From assembly GCA_023260975.1 (NCBI GenBank), contig JALQTK010000007.1:5344-67733 (forward strand): a DNA stretch of 62,390 nt, in the 5' to 3' direction. Numbering within the stretch: the first letter of the stretch is position 1; each line of letters opens with the position of its first letter. Origin of the DNA: Pseudidiomarina sp. Its GTDB lineage: Bacteria; Pseudomonadota; Gammaproteobacteria; Enterobacterales; Alteromonadaceae. Shown piece by piece: positions 28,721 through 39,492 of the stretch. Both the position numbers and the translations under genes were made by a program. The notes under the pieces were generated by a model, which made no database searches, was not told where the DNA came from, and saw only the letters and a list, made by a program, of their open reading frames with translations.

Positions 28721-30838
28721 TTATTTCCTCAACCGTGATACGCGCTGCACGTCGGGCATTTTACGAATATGCCGGATCACATCAGCAAGTTGTTTTCGAT
28801 CATGCACCGTCAGCGCAATATCAATATGATAAATATTGGCGTCGACTTCTTCGGTCTTCAGCCCATGAATATTACAACCAGTATAGGCGATTGCCGAGGT
28901 CAGTTTGGCTAGTGCACCTTGATGATTAACAATTTCCACCCGCACCTCGGTGATAAATTCAGCTTCAGGCTTGTTATCCCACTGCACCGGGAAATAATGA
29001 CCCGGCTCATCTTCATGGCCGCGCACGTTTTTACATTCCTGCCGATGAATGACCAAACCCTTACCTGGGCTGACGTGGGCAATAATATCATCGCCAGGTA
29101 TAGGTCGGCAGCATTTGGCAAAACTGACTAATAAACCTTCCGCACCTTTGATGGCCAGCGAGCGTTGGTTGCCACCGCCACTTTGACCGTCATCTTTGAG
29201 ATTGACCAATTCACCTAACAAACGCTTGGCAATGGCAATTGACATCATATTGCCCAAACCGATCTCGCGAAGTAGCTGCGGGATATTCTCTACTTTGGTT
29301 TCCTTCAGTACCCGTTTAAATTCCTTGGCGGCAATTTCATCGTAATTAATCGGCCCGAGCGCAGCACGTAATAGGCGCTCACCAAGTTGCTCGGCCTCAC
29401 GAGTTTCCTGGCCTTTCAAATACTGGCGGATTTTGGCCCGCGCTTTTGCGGTAACAGCAAAATTCAGCCAGGCAATATTGGGCCGCGAGCCTGCTGCTGT
29501 CTTAATTTCCACAGTTTGCCCGGTTTCCAGCGGTTTACTGAGCGAATGCACCTTATGATTCACCCGCGCACCAATACAGCTATTACCAATATCGGTGTGT
29601 ACTGCATAAGCAAAGTCTACCGCTGTAGCGCCCTGCGGTAACTCAATAATGCGCCCTTCTGGAGTGAACACATAAATTTCTTCAGGAAATAGTTCAGATT
29701 TCACGTTCTCAATAAATTCAAAGGCATTGCCAGTACTTTGCTGCAGTTCTAAAAGACTTTGCATCCAACGCCGCGCACGCACCTGCGCAGTGGTGCCGCT
29801 GCTATCCTCAGTTTTGTAAAGCCAATGCGCAGCAACACCACGATCCGCCATTAAATTCATTTCTTCGGTACGAATTTGTACCTCTACCGGAATACCATGC
29901 GGGCCTTTCAACGAGGTATGCAACGACTGATAACCATTCGATTTGGGAATAGCGATATAGTCTTTAAAGCGGGTTTCTATTGGCTTATAGAGGTTATGTA
30001 ACGCGCCTAATACCCGGTAACAGGTATCGACATCGGCCACTACCACGCGAAAGGCATAGATATCCATCACCTGCTCAAATTGCAGTTCCTTATGCAGCAT
30101 TTTTTTATAAATACTATAGAGGTGCTTTTCGCGGCCACTCACCCGTGCTGGTATACCGCTATCTTTCAGTCGCTTATCGATCTCAATTTCAACCCGCTCA
30201 ACTAACTCGCGGCGGTTACCACGGGCCTTTTTTACCTGCGATTCAAGCAAGCGCGCGCGCCACGGATACATGGCAAAAAAGCCATGTAGCTCGAGTTCAT
30301 TCTTAATATCATGAATACCCAAGCGGTGGGCCAGTGGGGCATAAATTTCGAGTGTTTCGCGGGCGATACGGCGGCGTTTGTCAGGGCGCAAATGACCAAT
30401 GGTACGCATATTGTGGGTACGATCGGCTAACTTAATTAAAATCACCCGAATGTCATGAACCATCGCCATAATCATTTTGCGATAGTTTTCAGTTTGCGCT
30501 TCTTCTTGCGAATTGAATTGTAGTTTGTCGAGTTTCGATACGCCTTCAACCAATTCCGCGACCATGCCGCCAAATTGTTCGGCTAGGTCTTCTTGGGTAA
30601 AGCGGGTATCTTCAATAACATCATGCAGCAACGATGCCATGATGGTTTCATGGTCCAGCCGCATATCGGCAAGAATGCCGGCAACGGCGACTGGATGGGT
30701 GATATAAGGTTCGCCACTGTGGCGTTTTTGGGTGTTGTGGGCATCTGCAGCCAAGCGATAGGCCGCAGTAATCTGCTCTACCTGTTCAGCGGGCAGATAC
30801 TCTGAAACTTTCTGCCGTAAACCTTCAAACAAATACAC
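28721..30838 (-). CDS. spoT: SpoT, bifunctional (p)ppGpp synthetase/hydrolase
   Basis: A 705-residue stringent-response enzyme. The HD hydrolase domain ([10 protein letters not shown] and [12 protein letters not shown] pieces, about residues 45-155), the synthetase domain (about 230-340, with [13 protein letters not shown]), TGS (about 385-445, [26 protein letters not shown]) and the C-terminal ACT domain (about 630-705) are all present. The intact HD motif assigns SpoT rather than RelA. Between rpoZ (six bases upstream) and ridA it is in the standard gmk-rpoZ-spoT order. Confidence 0.97.
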   Translation of the reverse strand: MYLFEGLRQKVSEYLPAEQVEQITAAYRLAADAHNTQKRHSGEPYITHPVAVAGILADMRLDHETIMASLLHDVIEDTRFTQEDLAEQFGGMVAELVEGVSKLDKLQFNSQEEAQTENYRKMIMAMVHDIRVILIKLADRTHNMRTIGHLRPDKRRRIARETLEIYAPLAHRLGIHDIKNELELHGFFAMYPWRARLLESQVKKARGNRRELVERVEIEIDKRLKDSGIPARVSGREKHLYSIYKKMLHKELQFEQVMDIYAFRVVVADVDTCYRVLGALHNLYKPIETRFKDYIAIPKSNGYQSLHTSLKGPHGIPVEVQIRTEEMNLMADRGVAAHWLYKTEDSSGTTAQVRARRWMQSLLELQQSTGNAFEFIENVKSELFPEEIYVFTPEGRIIELPQGATAVDFAYAVHTDIGNSCIGARVNHKVHSLSKPLETGQTVEIKTAAGSRPNIAWLNFAVTAKARAKIRQYLKGQETREAEQLGERLLRAALGPINYDEIAAKEFKRVLKETKVENIPQLLREIGLGNMMSIAIAKRLLGELVNLKDDGQSGGGNQRSLAIKGAEGLLVSFAKCCRPIPGDDIIAHVSPGKGLVIHRQECKNVRGHEDEPGHYFPVQWDNKPEAEFITEVRVEIVNHQGALAKLTSAIAYTGCNIHGLKTEEVDANIYHIDIALTVHDRKQLADVIRHIRKMPDVQRVSRLRK

Positions 30839-30843
30839 CCGTG

Positions 30844-31119
30844 TTACTCAATCCCACGCAAAGCATCAACAGCTGCCAATTCGTCAGCGTCTTGTTGCGC
30901 CATTTCAGTGCGCTCTTGTGCATCGAGGCGCTTCGCATCAATCAAGCCTTGCTCAATTTCACGCAATGCCACCACAGTTGCTTTCTCGTTATGTTTCCAT
31001 GGCACCAGTGAATCTTTGCCTTGGGTGGCTAATTGCCGAGCCCGGCGTGAGGCAACCAATACCAGGTCAAAGCGGTTACCAATGCGATCAACGGCTTCTT
31101 CTACAGTTACGCGTGCCAT
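30844..31119 (-). CDS. rpoZ: RNA polymerase omega subunit
   Basis: A 91-residue protein beginning [20 protein letters not shown], the conserved omega N terminus, followed by [19 protein letters not shown]. Omega helps fold and assemble the beta' subunit and takes part in the ppGpp binding site, a functional link with spoT, which starts six bases downstream of its stop. Confidence 0.97.
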   Translation of the reverse strand: MARVTVEEAVDRIGNRFDLVLVASRRARQLATQGKDSLVPWKHNEKATVVALREIEQGLIDAKRLDAQERTEMAQQDADELAAVDALRGIE

Positions 31120-31177
31120 AGTTACTCCAATAAATATTAATTCGGGCGAAAATAAAGGGGTCAGGAATTATACGGAT

Positions 31178-31822
31178 TTAGCCGTGATTCGCCAACAGAT
31201 CTTTGAGTTTAGTCGCATGTTGCGACTGCTGCAACGCCATTCGTTGCCGTTGCGCCAGCACAATGTGCTCAAAATTAGCTAAGCTGGCGGCAAAATCGTC
31301 GTTGATTAATAAATAATCAAACTCGTGATAGTGCGACATCTCGTGCTGTGCCTTCGCCATCCGCGCCGCAATGACCGCATCGCTATCTTGTGCACGATAA
31401 CGCAAACGTTGCTCTAATACTGCTAACGAAGGCGGTAAAATAAATATCGATTGCGCCGCTGGATAGGCTTCACGGACCTGTCGTGCACCTTGCCAATCGA
31501 TATCTAAAAAGACGTCGATACCCTGCGCGAGAGTGTGTTCAATAACTGTGCGTGAGGTACCATAAAAATTACCGAACACCTCAGCCCACTCATAAAATTC
31601 ACGGTTGGCTATTTTTTCTTGAAAACGCGCCACTGAGATAAAATGATAATGCACGCCATCTTGCTCACCTGGACGCATAGCTCGGGTGGTGCAAGACACC
31701 GAGACTTGCATCGAGCCATCGGCGTGGCGCTCAAGCAGCGCTTTAATTAAACTTGATTTGCCGGCACCACTGGGGGCAGCAATAATAAATAAATTTCCTG
31801 GGGTAGCGGCACACGTTGTCAT
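31178..31822 (-). CDS. gmk: Guanylate kinase
   Basis: A 214-residue kinase that phosphorylates GMP/dGMP with ATP. P-loop [13 protein letters not shown] near residues 12-24, the GMP-binding [19 protein letters not shown] and the [14 protein letters not shown] segment all match. An ATG at 31822 is preferred to an in-frame TTG two codons upstream. The gene is first in gmk-rpoZ-spoT-ridA, with 58 bases to rpoZ, and is divergent from lemA. Confidence 0.95.
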   Translation of the reverse strand: MTTCAATPGNLFIIAAPSGAGKSSLIKALLERHADGSMQVSVSCTTRAMRPGEQDGVHYHFISVARFQEKIANREFYEWAEVFGNFYGTSRTVIEHTLAQGIDVFLDIDWQGARQVREAYPAAQSIFILPPSLAVLEQRLRYRAQDSDAVIAARMAKAQHEMSHYHEFDYLLINDDFAASLANFEHIVLAQRQRMALQQSQHATKLKDLLANHG

Positions 31823-31902
31823 GAACAAATTTGTATCTTTGGCTTGCTAATGACCACAAAGCATAGCATGTTGATGGCATTGCTACCACAGGAGAGAATG
31901 TG

Positions 31903-32496
31903 ATGAGTATTACTTGGATTCTAATCATTATTGCGGTCATTGTGCTGTTCTGGGCCATCAGTATTTACAACAATTTAGTGCGGCTGAAGAATCAGTACCA
32001 AAACGCCTTCGCGCAAATTGAAGTACAACTCAAACGTCGTTATGACCTGATTCCCAATTTAGTTGAAACGGCCAAGGCCTATTTGCAACACGAAAGTGCC
32101 ACCCTAGAAGCTGTGGTAGCGGCCCGTAACCAAGCCGCCGGTGCGCTAAAACAAGCCGCTGCTGACCCGTCCAACGCCACCGCCATGCATAGCTTAGGCG
32201 GCGCAGAATCTGCACTGGGCTCGGCATTGGGTCGGCTCAATGTAGTGATGGAAGCCTATCCAGACCTCAAAGCCAATCAGAATATGATGCAAGTATCGGA
32301 AGAGTTGACCAGCACCGAAAATCGCGTGGCCTTCTCACGCCAAGCGTTCAACGATGCAGTGATGAACTTCAATACCTACCGCCAGTCGTTCCCACCGGTG
32401 CTATTCGCCAGTTTATTTGGCCACCCAGCCGATGCTAGCTTACTAGAATTTGCCGACAGTGCCGAAATTCAAGCCGCCCCCAAAGTTCAGTTTTAA
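31903..32496 (+). CDS. lemA: LemA-family membrane protein
   Basis: A 197-residue protein with an N-terminal membrane helix (about residues 3-22) followed by a helical coiled LemA domain; the conserved YNNLVRLKNQYQNAFAQIEVQLKRRYDLIPNLVE segment (described by residues about 26-59) and ENRVAFSRQAFNDAVMNFN near the end are typical. Function is poorly known; LemA genes often lie next to M48 proteases or TPM-domain proteins. The ATG at 31903 has GGAGAG six bases upstream. The M48 protease gene begins 21 bases downstream. Confidence 0.9.
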   Translation: MSITWILIIIAVIVLFWAISIYNNLVRLKNQYQNAFAQIEVQLKRRYDLIPNLVETAKAYLQHESATLEAVVAARNQAAGALKQAAADPSNATAMHSLGGAESALGSALGRLNVVMEAYPDLKANQNMMQVSEELTSTENRVAFSRQAFNDAVMNFNTYRQSFPPVLFASLFGHPADASLLEFADSAEIQAAPKVQF

Positions 32497-32516
32497 CTCG
32501 GGCACGCTAATTCACT

Positions 32517-34169
32517 ATGGTTGATTTCTTTACTCAGCAACAACAAGCAAAACGCAACACCACCTTATTGGTGGTGTTGTTTGTGATCGCCGTCAGTTTA
32601 ATTATTGCTATTATCACCGCCGCATCAGCCGTGGTGATGGGTTATTTGAATAGCGATGGTAACGGTAGTTACCAGATACATGCTGGCCCACTCACGCTCA
32701 TCGCAGCAATGGTGGCTGGGGCTATCGGCTTGGTGATGCTGGTCAAATGGCTGCAATTAAAGCCAGGTGGCCATGTCGTTGCTGAAAGTTTGGGTGGCAT
32801 ACGTATTGCGCCCGACTCGACCGATCCGCTCGAACGCCGTATTCTTAATGTGGTTGAAGAAATGGCTATCGCCGCCAATATGCCGGTGCCAGCAGTCTAT
32901 TTGCTGCCTGAAGAAGCGGCTATTAACGCCTTTGCTGCTGGGTATACCAGCAAGGATGCGGTTATCGGGCTTACCAAGGGCGCCGTTGAAAGCTTTTCAC
33001 GGGAACAACTACAGGCGGTTGTGGCGCATGAATTTAGCCATATTTTGAATGGCGACATGCGCATGAATATTCGTCTCATTGCGGCCTTAGCAGGTATCTT
33101 GGCGCTGGCTAAAATGGGTGAGCTGTTGTTGCGCAGTGCGCGCTTTAGTGGCCGTCGCAACAGTAAGGAAGTAAATCCATTACCCTTTATTGGCTTGGCT
33201 TTGTTGATTGTCGGTTGGGTTGGTGTGCTGTTTGGCAGCATCATTAAAGCGGCTGTATCGCGTCAACGGGAATATCTCGCCGACGCCGCAGCGGTGCAAT
33301 TTACCCGCAACCCCGAGGCACTAGCCGGCGCGCTAAAACAAATCGGTGCACGCCAGCACGGTAGTCGACTGCAGCATAAAAATAGCAGCGAGGCCGCGCA
33401 TTTATTTTTCGGTAATGCGGTATCAAGTTGGTTCAGTATGATGGCAACTCATCCGCCACTGGAGAAACGTATCAAACGCCTCGAGCCGCACTGGAATGGC
33501 GATTACCCCGAACCACAGCAAGCCTTCGCTGAGCCACAGCCAGGTGCTGATGCCAGCCAGTCATCGGCGAATTCACTGAATCGTTTAGCCCTATTAGCGC
33601 TACCGACGCTTTTGCTGGAACACGCGCGCAGCCCCCAACAAGCGCCAGCATTAGTGCGTCAAATACTCGCTGCACAAGCATCAGATCAGCCTAATAACTC
33701 GGCACTGAGTGAACTGAGTGCCGCTCAACTATTAGCCTTGGTGGAATTATCAATACCGGCGTTACGACTGACTCAAGATGGCGAGAGAGCTGCCTTATTA
33801 GCTGATTTGCAGCGTCTTGCCAGCAGTAATGATCTGTTTCACTGGTGTCTTTATCAATTAATCGCGCGACAATTACTGCCGGCTAAGCAGTTTGCCAAAG
33901 GTCTTGGTAAAAAAGCTGCTATTAAATGCACGGTCAACGCGCTGATTAGCGCAGAACAAGGTCAGCCACTCAACTATGCCGAACTGGAACGTGCCATCAA
34001 TAGCTGCGCGAAATGGCCGCCGCTTATGAAACAATCCATGGTGGCGCGCTGGCTACACGTGGTGCAGCAGGATCAGCAAATTTCTGCCACCGAGCAAAAA
34101 CTCATTGCTACCTTGTGCGCCTGTATTGATGAGCCATTACCGGATGCGTTGTTAGCCCCCATCAGCTGA
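32517..34169 (+). CDS. HtpX-like M48 membrane metalloprotease with C-terminal extension
   Basis: A 550-residue protease. Two N-terminal membrane helices (about residues 15-42 and 55-82) lead into the M48 domain with zinc ligands His171 and His175 in HEFSH and the third ligand Glu in SRQREYLADAAA; another pair of membrane helices (about 195-245) separates them, as in HtpX. Beyond about residue 320 comes a roughly 230-residue predicted helical, likely cytosolic extension absent from HtpX. HtpX-type proteases degrade misfolded membrane proteins. Adjacent lemA is its usual partner; the role of the extension is unknown. No clear ribosome site precedes the ATG, suggesting coupling to lemA. Confidence 0.87.
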   Translation: MVDFFTQQQQAKRNTTLLVVLFVIAVSLIIAIITAASAVVMGYLNSDGNGSYQIHAGPLTLIAAMVAGAIGLVMLVKWLQLKPGGHVVAESLGGIRIAPDSTDPLERRILNVVEEMAIAANMPVPAVYLLPEEAAINAFAAGYTSKDAVIGLTKGAVESFSREQLQAVVAHEFSHILNGDMRMNIRLIAALAGILALAKMGELLLRSARFSGRRNSKEVNPLPFIGLALLIVGWVGVLFGSIIKAAVSRQREYLADAAAVQFTRNPEALAGALKQIGARQHGSRLQHKNSSEAAHLFFGNAVSSWFSMMATHPPLEKRIKRLEPHWNGDYPEPQQAFAEPQPGADASQSSANSLNRLALLALPTLLLEHARSPQQAPALVRQILAAQASDQPNNSALSELSAAQLLALVELSIPALRLTQDGERAALLADLQRLASSNDLFHWCLYQLIARQLLPAKQFAKGLGKKAAIKCTVNALISAEQGQPLNYAELERAINSCAKWPPLMKQSMVARWLHVVQQDQQISATEQKLIATLCACIDEPLPDALLAPIS

Positions 34170-34255
34170 TTGAACTGAACTCAAACCAACCCTGCTACAG
34201 CGATCCAAACCTACTGACGCTGCGTAACAGATAAACTATTTTCAAGGAGTACCGA

Positions 34256-35353
34256 ATGACCTCTGCTTTATTTCGCCCGTTTCAATGTAAAACCCTGAAC
34301 TTACGCAATCGCACGGTGATGGCCCCTATGACCCGCAGCTTCTCGCCAGGGAATGTGCCAAACGCCGACAACGTTGCCTACTATGCGCGCCGAGCAGCAG
34401 GTGAAGTGGGGCTGATTATTACCGAAGGAACTGAAATCAATCATGCCGGTGCCAGTGGCTACCCGAATGTGCCGCATATTTATGGTGCCGAAGCTATGGC
34501 CGGTTGGAAACAGGTCGTCGATGCAGTGCATGCTGAAGGCGGTCAGATCATTCCGCAATTATGGCATGTCGGCGCAGTACGCAAACCCGAGCATGAAAAT
34601 GCTGCGCCAGCTTACTCACCATCGGGGCTGTTCGCGCCTGGAAAACACAACGGCGTGAGTATGAGCAAGAGCGATATTGATGAAGTGGTTGCGGCATTTG
34701 CCGAATCAGCCCGACTGGCCAAACAAGTTGGTTTTGACGGGGTAGAAATTCATGGTGCTCATGGCTATTTAATTGATCAATTTCTATGGGCAGGTACCAA
34801 CCTGCGGGACGATGAATACGGCGGTTCACTGGTTAATCGAGCGCGCTTTGCGGTAGAAATCATCCGCGCCGTACGGGCAGCTGTAGGCGAGGAATTTGCC
34901 ATAGTTTTCCGCTTTTCTACCTGGAAACAGCAAGATTACCAAGCCAGTTTGGTTGATGGCCCTGAACAGCTGGCCGAATTGCTCGAGCTACTAAGTGCTG
35001 CTGGTGTAGATGTCTTTCATGCCTCGACGCGGCGCTTCTGGGAGCCTGAATTTGCTGGCTCAGAGCTGAACTTAGCCGGTTGGACGCAAAAACTCACCGG
35101 TAAGCCAACTATTTCAGTTGGTAGCGTTGGGCTCAGCGAAGACTTTATGAGTGGAACCTTTATGTCAAAGCAGGCACAGGTGGAAACATCCGGTTTAGAG
35201 CAGCTTAATCAACGCATGCAAGCAGGTGAATTTGACCTTATCGCGATTGGCCGCGCGTTATTACAAGACCCCAATTGGGTACGTAAAGTCCGTGAAGGGC
35301 GCGAGAACGATCTAGAAGCCTTCAATAATGCCTCGTTAAAACAACTGTATTAA
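34256..35353 (+). CDS. Old Yellow Enzyme-family NADH:flavin oxidoreductase
   Basis: A 365-residue FMN-dependent (beta/alpha)8-barrel enoate reductase-type enzyme. Typical segments: LRNRTVMAPMTRSFS near the start, QLWHVGAVRKPEH, the active-site FDGVEIHGAHGYLIDQFLW and IAIGRALLQDPNWVRK at the end. Family members reduce activated alkenes, nitro-esters or quinones with NAD(P)H. The natural substrate is not predictable. AAGGAG precedes the start. The CRY-DASH gene begins 14 bases after its stop, so the two are probably cotranscribed. Confidence 0.88.
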   Translation: MTSALFRPFQCKTLNLRNRTVMAPMTRSFSPGNVPNADNVAYYARRAAGEVGLIITEGTEINHAGASGYPNVPHIYGAEAMAGWKQVVDAVHAEGGQIIPQLWHVGAVRKPEHENAAPAYSPSGLFAPGKHNGVSMSKSDIDEVVAAFAESARLAKQVGFDGVEIHGAHGYLIDQFLWAGTNLRDDEYGGSLVNRARFAVEIIRAVRAAVGEEFAIVFRFSTWKQQDYQASLVDGPEQLAELLELLSAAGVDVFHASTRRFWEPEFAGSELNLAGWTQKLTGKPTISVGSVGLSEDFMSGTFMSKQAQVETSGLEQLNQRMQAGEFDLIAIGRALLQDPNWVRKVREGRENDLEAFNNASLKQLY

Positions 35354-35367
35354 TCGCGGAGTAGGCT

Positions 35368-36711
35368 ATGGCGCTGCATCGGGTTGGCTTGTATTGGTTC
35401 AGTAATGACCTGCGGGTACATGATAATCCGCTGCTAGCGCAGGCTGCTAACGAATGTCAGCAGTTAATCTGTCTCTACGTACTGCCGCCTGAGTGGCGTC
35501 AACCGAATCGCTACGGTTTGCGCAGTCTCGGTGAGCAGCGTTGGCGGTTTTTGCAGGCCAGCCTGCGTGACTTACACCAGCAATTGCAAGCACGAGGTCA
35601 GCAGTTGCTGGTGTTGCAGCAAAATCCATTACATAGCCTTGCTGAACTGATTAGTAGTCATGCCATTGAGGGTATTTATTTTGCTCAACATGCTGGCTAT
35701 TACGAACGCCGTTATCAGCAAATTTTGCGCCAACGCTACCCATTTATTCATTACAACAGTGCCGCCACACACACCTTATTTGACCCATTGCAGTTACCGT
35801 TTGCATTGACCGAATTACCCGAGAACTTCTCCAAGTTCCGCCGCTTGATCGAGTCCACAGCACTGCGCTCACGTATCAGTCCGGCACAACCAGCGCCATT
35901 AGCGCTGCCCAGAAGTCCACTGCCGTCCGAGCTGGTGCAGCGTAAATGGCAGCAATTACCGCCGGTCGTCACGGTGGCTGACCACCCGTGGCAAGGTGGC
36001 ACTAGTGCTGCATTGCAGCATCTGCAACGCTACTTTAGCAGCGCCGCTGCACAGTATTATAAAGACACCCGTAACGCCCTCGATGACTGGGCGGCGTCGA
36101 CCAAATTTTCGGCTTGGTTAGCAGATGGTTCGCTGTCGGTACGACAAATTCTCGATGCGCTTGCTGAGCATGAACGCAGTCAAGGCCCTAACGAGAGTAC
36201 CTATTGGATTTGGTTTGAGCTGCTCTGGCGTGAGTATTTTCAATGGTATGCGCACGCCCATGGTAAGCGCCTATTCAATTTTTCCGGGCTCAAGCAGCGT
36301 GGCCCAACGACCAGCTTTTACCCGGCGCGATTCCAAAAATGGTGCAGCGGTAATACTCCTTATGCGGTGGTTAATGCCTGCATGCGACAATTAAATCAAA
36401 CCGGCTATATGTCAAACCGTGGCAGGCAATTGGTGGCTAGCTGTTTAGTTCATGAACTTGGTCTCGATTGGCGCTACGGTGCCGCCTATTTTGAGCAACA
36501 ATTGATTGATTACGATGTCGCCGCCAATTGGGGGAACTGGCAATACCTTGCTGGGGTGGGCGCTGATCCGCGTGGGCATCGACGCTTCGATCTTGATAAA
36601 CAAACCCGTCAGTACGACCCCAACGGCGTATTTATTTTGCATTGGGGCAATCAGCACGCCAGTTTAGTGCTCGATGATTGCGACGCAGCGGACTGGCCAA
36701 TCAGCGAATGA
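35368..36711 (+). CDS. DASH-type cryptochrome
   Basis: A 447-residue flavoprotein of the photolyase/cryptochrome superfamily. The N-terminal photolyase domain (about residues 5-130, [14 protein letters not shown]) and the FAD-binding C-terminal domain with [44 protein letters not shown] and [23 protein letters not shown] identify the DASH subgroup. DASH proteins repair cyclobutane pyrimidine dimers in single-stranded DNA and may also signal light. It overlaps the next, related gene by four bases (ATGA). Confidence 0.92.
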   Translation: MALHRVGLYWFSNDLRVHDNPLLAQAANECQQLICLYVLPPEWRQPNRYGLRSLGEQRWRFLQASLRDLHQQLQARGQQLLVLQQNPLHSLAELISSHAIEGIYFAQHAGYYERRYQQILRQRYPFIHYNSAATHTLFDPLQLPFALTELPENFSKFRRLIESTALRSRISPAQPAPLALPRSPLPSELVQRKWQQLPPVVTVADHPWQGGTSAALQHLQRYFSSAAAQYYKDTRNALDDWAASTKFSAWLADGSLSVRQILDALAEHERSQGPNESTYWIWFELLWREYFQWYAHAHGKRLFNFSGLKQRGPTTSFYPARFQKWCSGNTPYAVVNACMRQLNQTGYMSNRGRQLVASCLVHELGLDWRYGAAYFEQQLIDYDVAANWGNWQYLAGVGADPRGHRRFDLDKQTRQYDPNGVFILHWGNQHASLVLDDCDAADWPISE

Positions 36712-38210
36712 GTTGTGCTGTTGTCTGGTTTAAACGCGATCTGCGCCTCACCGACCATGCGCCGCTGGCTCATGCAGTAGCGACCGGTCAGCGGTTATTA
36801 TTGCTCTATATAGTTGAGCCATTGTTGCTGCACGATCCGCATTATCACGCGCGGCATTGGCAATTTGTCAGCCAAGCCATTGCTGATATCAACCAGCAAT
36901 TAGCAGCATTAAATCAAGCCAATGCGCAATTATGGGTGGTGCAAGGAGACGCTCTCGCCATCCTCACTCATATCCATCAACAAGTGGGTATTGCCGGCTT
37001 GTACTCGCACCAGGAAATTGGCTTGGCTAACACCTATGCGCGTGACCGCGCCGTGCAGGCATGGTGTGCGCGCCATGATATTAGCTGGCAGCAACAGCAA
37101 ACCGCAGGGGTGATTCGTGGTCTTGCCAATCGTCAACACTGGGACCAACGCTGGAAGCAGGTGATGCGTAGTCGCCTTGTTGTGGTGCCGTGGCAACAAG
37201 CTCAGTGGTTGCCAAGCACCATCGTTAAGCAGCAGCTGCAGGCATTTTCGCCGCAACCGCAGTGGTCGTCGCTAGCAGCCGTTAACGAGACCCAGCAACT
37301 GGGTGGCAGCACAGCTGCGTGGGCGACTCTCGAGGATTTCTTCAACGGCCGCGGCAGTAATTACTGCTACCATATTTCCAAGCCCGAATTAAGCCGCAGC
37401 AGTTGCTCGCGCATGTCGCCACATTTAGCCTGGGGCACCATCAGTATGCGCGAATTTTATCAACGCTTACTGCGCCAGTGGCATACACCCGGCTGGCGAA
37501 AAACCCTGGTTGCACTGGCCTCGCGACTGCATTGGCATTGCCATTTCATGCAAAAATTTGAAAGCGAATGTGCAATGGAATTCCGCCCAGTCAATCGTGC
37601 TTATGTTGATTTTCCATACCGCCAAGACGACAAGGTAAGTGAGCACTTACATGCTTGGAAGTCGGGAAATACCGGATTTCCCTTAATCGATGCCTGTATG
37701 CGCTGTGTCATACAAACGGGCTACTTGAACTTCCGCATGCGGGCTATGCTGGTAAGTTTTCTATGTCATTTATTGCGTCTCGATTGGCGCCTCGGCATAC
37801 AGCACTTAGCACAGCAATTTCTCGACTTTGAACCGGGTATTCACTATCCACAATTTCAAATGCAAGCGGGTGTAACGGGCACCAATACCATTCGTATGTA
37901 CAACCCCACCAAACAAGCTCAAGAGCATGACCCAGAGGGCAACTTTATCCGGCAATGGTGTCCCGAATTAGCCGAACTACCAGCGCCACTGATTGCCGAG
38001 CCGTGGCGCTTAACCGCGATGGAACAAGCTTTGTACAATTGCCGCATCGGTAGCGACTATCCAGCTCCAATCATCGATTTAACCGAAGCGGCCAAACAAG
38101 CACGTGATTTGCTCTGGAGCTATCGCCAACAAGCGTCAGTAAAAAGCGACGGCAAACGTATTCTCCGTCGCCATGTAAGGCCCCGCAAAGAAACCTTACG
38201 CACTGGCTAA
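36708..38210 (+). CDS. Second photolyase/cryptochrome-superfamily flavoprotein
   Basis: A 500-residue member of the same superfamily, not closely similar to the upstream CRY-DASH. N-terminal domain starts [16 protein letters not shown]; the FAD domain shows [46 protein letters not shown] and [21 protein letters not shown]. The MHNR-type segment that contains a conserved Asn in CPD photolyases reads YLNFRMRA here, the form seen in a less-studied proteobacterial group. Whether it repairs DNA or acts as a light sensor is open. The ATG is fixed by overlap with the preceding stop. Its 3' end overlaps the convergent metY by 15 bases. Confidence 0.85.
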   Translation: MSCAVVWFKRDLRLTDHAPLAHAVATGQRLLLLYIVEPLLLHDPHYHARHWQFVSQAIADINQQLAALNQANAQLWVVQGDALAILTHIHQQVGIAGLYSHQEIGLANTYARDRAVQAWCARHDISWQQQQTAGVIRGLANRQHWDQRWKQVMRSRLVVVPWQQAQWLPSTIVKQQLQAFSPQPQWSSLAAVNETQQLGGSTAAWATLEDFFNGRGSNYCYHISKPELSRSSCSRMSPHLAWGTISMREFYQRLLRQWHTPGWRKTLVALASRLHWHCHFMQKFESECAMEFRPVNRAYVDFPYRQDDKVSEHLHAWKSGNTGFPLIDACMRCVIQTGYLNFRMRAMLVSFLCHLLRLDWRLGIQHLAQQFLDFEPGIHYPQFQMQAGVTGTNTIRMYNPTKQAQEHDPEGNFIRQWCPELAELPAPLIAEPWRLTAMEQALYNCRIGSDYPAPIIDLTEAAKQARDLLWSYRQQASVKSDGKRILRRHVRPRKETLRTG

Positions 38211-39479
38211 AGCTTGCGCTAAATCAGCAATTATATCGTCACTATGCTCAATACCAACGGCCAATCGAATCGCTTCGGGTAATACCCCAACGGCTTGCTG
38301 CTGGGTCGCAGTTAACTGCCGATGGGTGGTCGACGCTGGGTGACAGGCTAATGATTTGGTATCGCCAATATTGACCAAGCGCTTGAATAATTTTAGCTGA
38401 TCATAGAATTTCACCCCCGCCTCATAACCACCTTGAATACCAAAGGTTAATAGCGCTGACGGCACACCACCATGAATAATGCGCTGGGCTCGCTGATAAT
38501 GGGGATGATTGGGTAATCCGGCAAAATTTACCCAGGCAACCTTGTCGTGCTGTTGTAAATAATTGGCCACTTTCACGGTATTTTCGCAATGCCGATGAAT
38601 ACGCAACTCCAAGGTTTCTAATCCTTGCAAAATTAAGAACGCATTAAACGGCGATAGTGCCGCACCGGTATTGCGCAGAGCCACTGTGCGCGCCCGCGCA
38701 ATAAAGGCCGCTGGGCCAAAACTCTGGTTATAAACCACGCCATGATAAGCCGGCTCCGGTTGACTAAATTGAGCGAATTTCGTCGCTTGAGCAGCCCAAT
38801 CAAACTGGCCGGAATCAACGATAATACCGCCAATGGTGCTGCCATGACCGCCGATATATTTGGTTAACGAATGCACCACAATATGCGCACCTAAAGCAAT
38901 TGGTTGGCATAATAAAGGGGTCGCTACAGTATTATCCACCACCAATGGAATACCGGCTTGCTGGGCGACTGCAGCCAGCCCCGGAATATCCGCAACAGTG
39001 CCAGCCGGGTTGCCGATAGTTTCGCAATAGAGTGCTTTGGTCTGGCTATCAACCAAGCGAGCGAGATCAGCTGGGTCATCGGACTCAGCAAAACGCACCT
39101 CAATACCAAAGCTAGGCAACATATGCTTAAACAAGGTATAGGTGCCACCATAGATGTGTGGCGTGGTGACAATGTTGTCGCCCTGCTTGGCCAAGGTGAT
39201 CAAAGCATATTCTATAGCCGCCATACCTGAGGCCACAGCAAGCCCAGCAATACCGCCTTCGAGTGCGGCGAGCCGTTGCTCCAACACGTCATTGGTGGGA
39301 TTCATAATGCGACTGTAAATATTACCGGGCACGGCTAAATCAAATAAATCGGCGCCATGCTGGGCGCTATCAAACTCGTATGCCGCGGTTTGATAAATTG
39401 GTACCGCAGTGGCTTTAGTGGTCGGGTCGCACTGAAAACCATGATGCAGAGCGATGGTTGCTGGCCGTTGTTGACTCAT
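38196..39479 (-). CDS. metY: O-acetylhomoserine sulfhydrylase (MetY-type)
   Basis: A 427-residue PLP enzyme of the Cys/Met metabolism family. It joins activated homoserine with sulfide (or methanethiol) to give homocysteine (or methionine) directly. Marks: [41 protein letters not shown], the PLP lysine in [12 protein letters not shown], and [20 protein letters not shown] near the end; the long form with these segments is MetY rather than MetB/MetC. AAAGGAG eight bases before ATG 39479 decides the start over a GTG nine bases upstream. Third gene of metX-hom-metY. Confidence 0.9.
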   Translation of the reverse strand: MSQQRPATIALHHGFQCDPTTKATAVPIYQTAAYEFDSAQHGADLFDLAVPGNIYSRIMNPTNDVLEQRLAALEGGIAGLAVASGMAAIEYALITLAKQGDNIVTTPHIYGGTYTLFKHMLPSFGIEVRFAESDDPADLARLVDSQTKALYCETIGNPAGTVADIPGLAAVAQQAGIPLVVDNTVATPLLCQPIALGAHIVVHSLTKYIGGHGSTIGGIIVDSGQFDWAAQATKFAQFSQPEPAYHGVVYNQSFGPAAFIARARTVALRNTGAALSPFNAFLILQGLETLELRIHRHCENTVKVANYLQQHDKVAWVNFAGLPNHPHYQRAQRIIHGGVPSALLTFGIQGGYEAGVKFYDQLKLFKRLVNIGDTKSLACHPASTTHRQLTATQQQAVGVLPEAIRLAVGIEHSDDIIADLAQALASA

Positions 39480-39492
39480 TGAAATCACTCCT

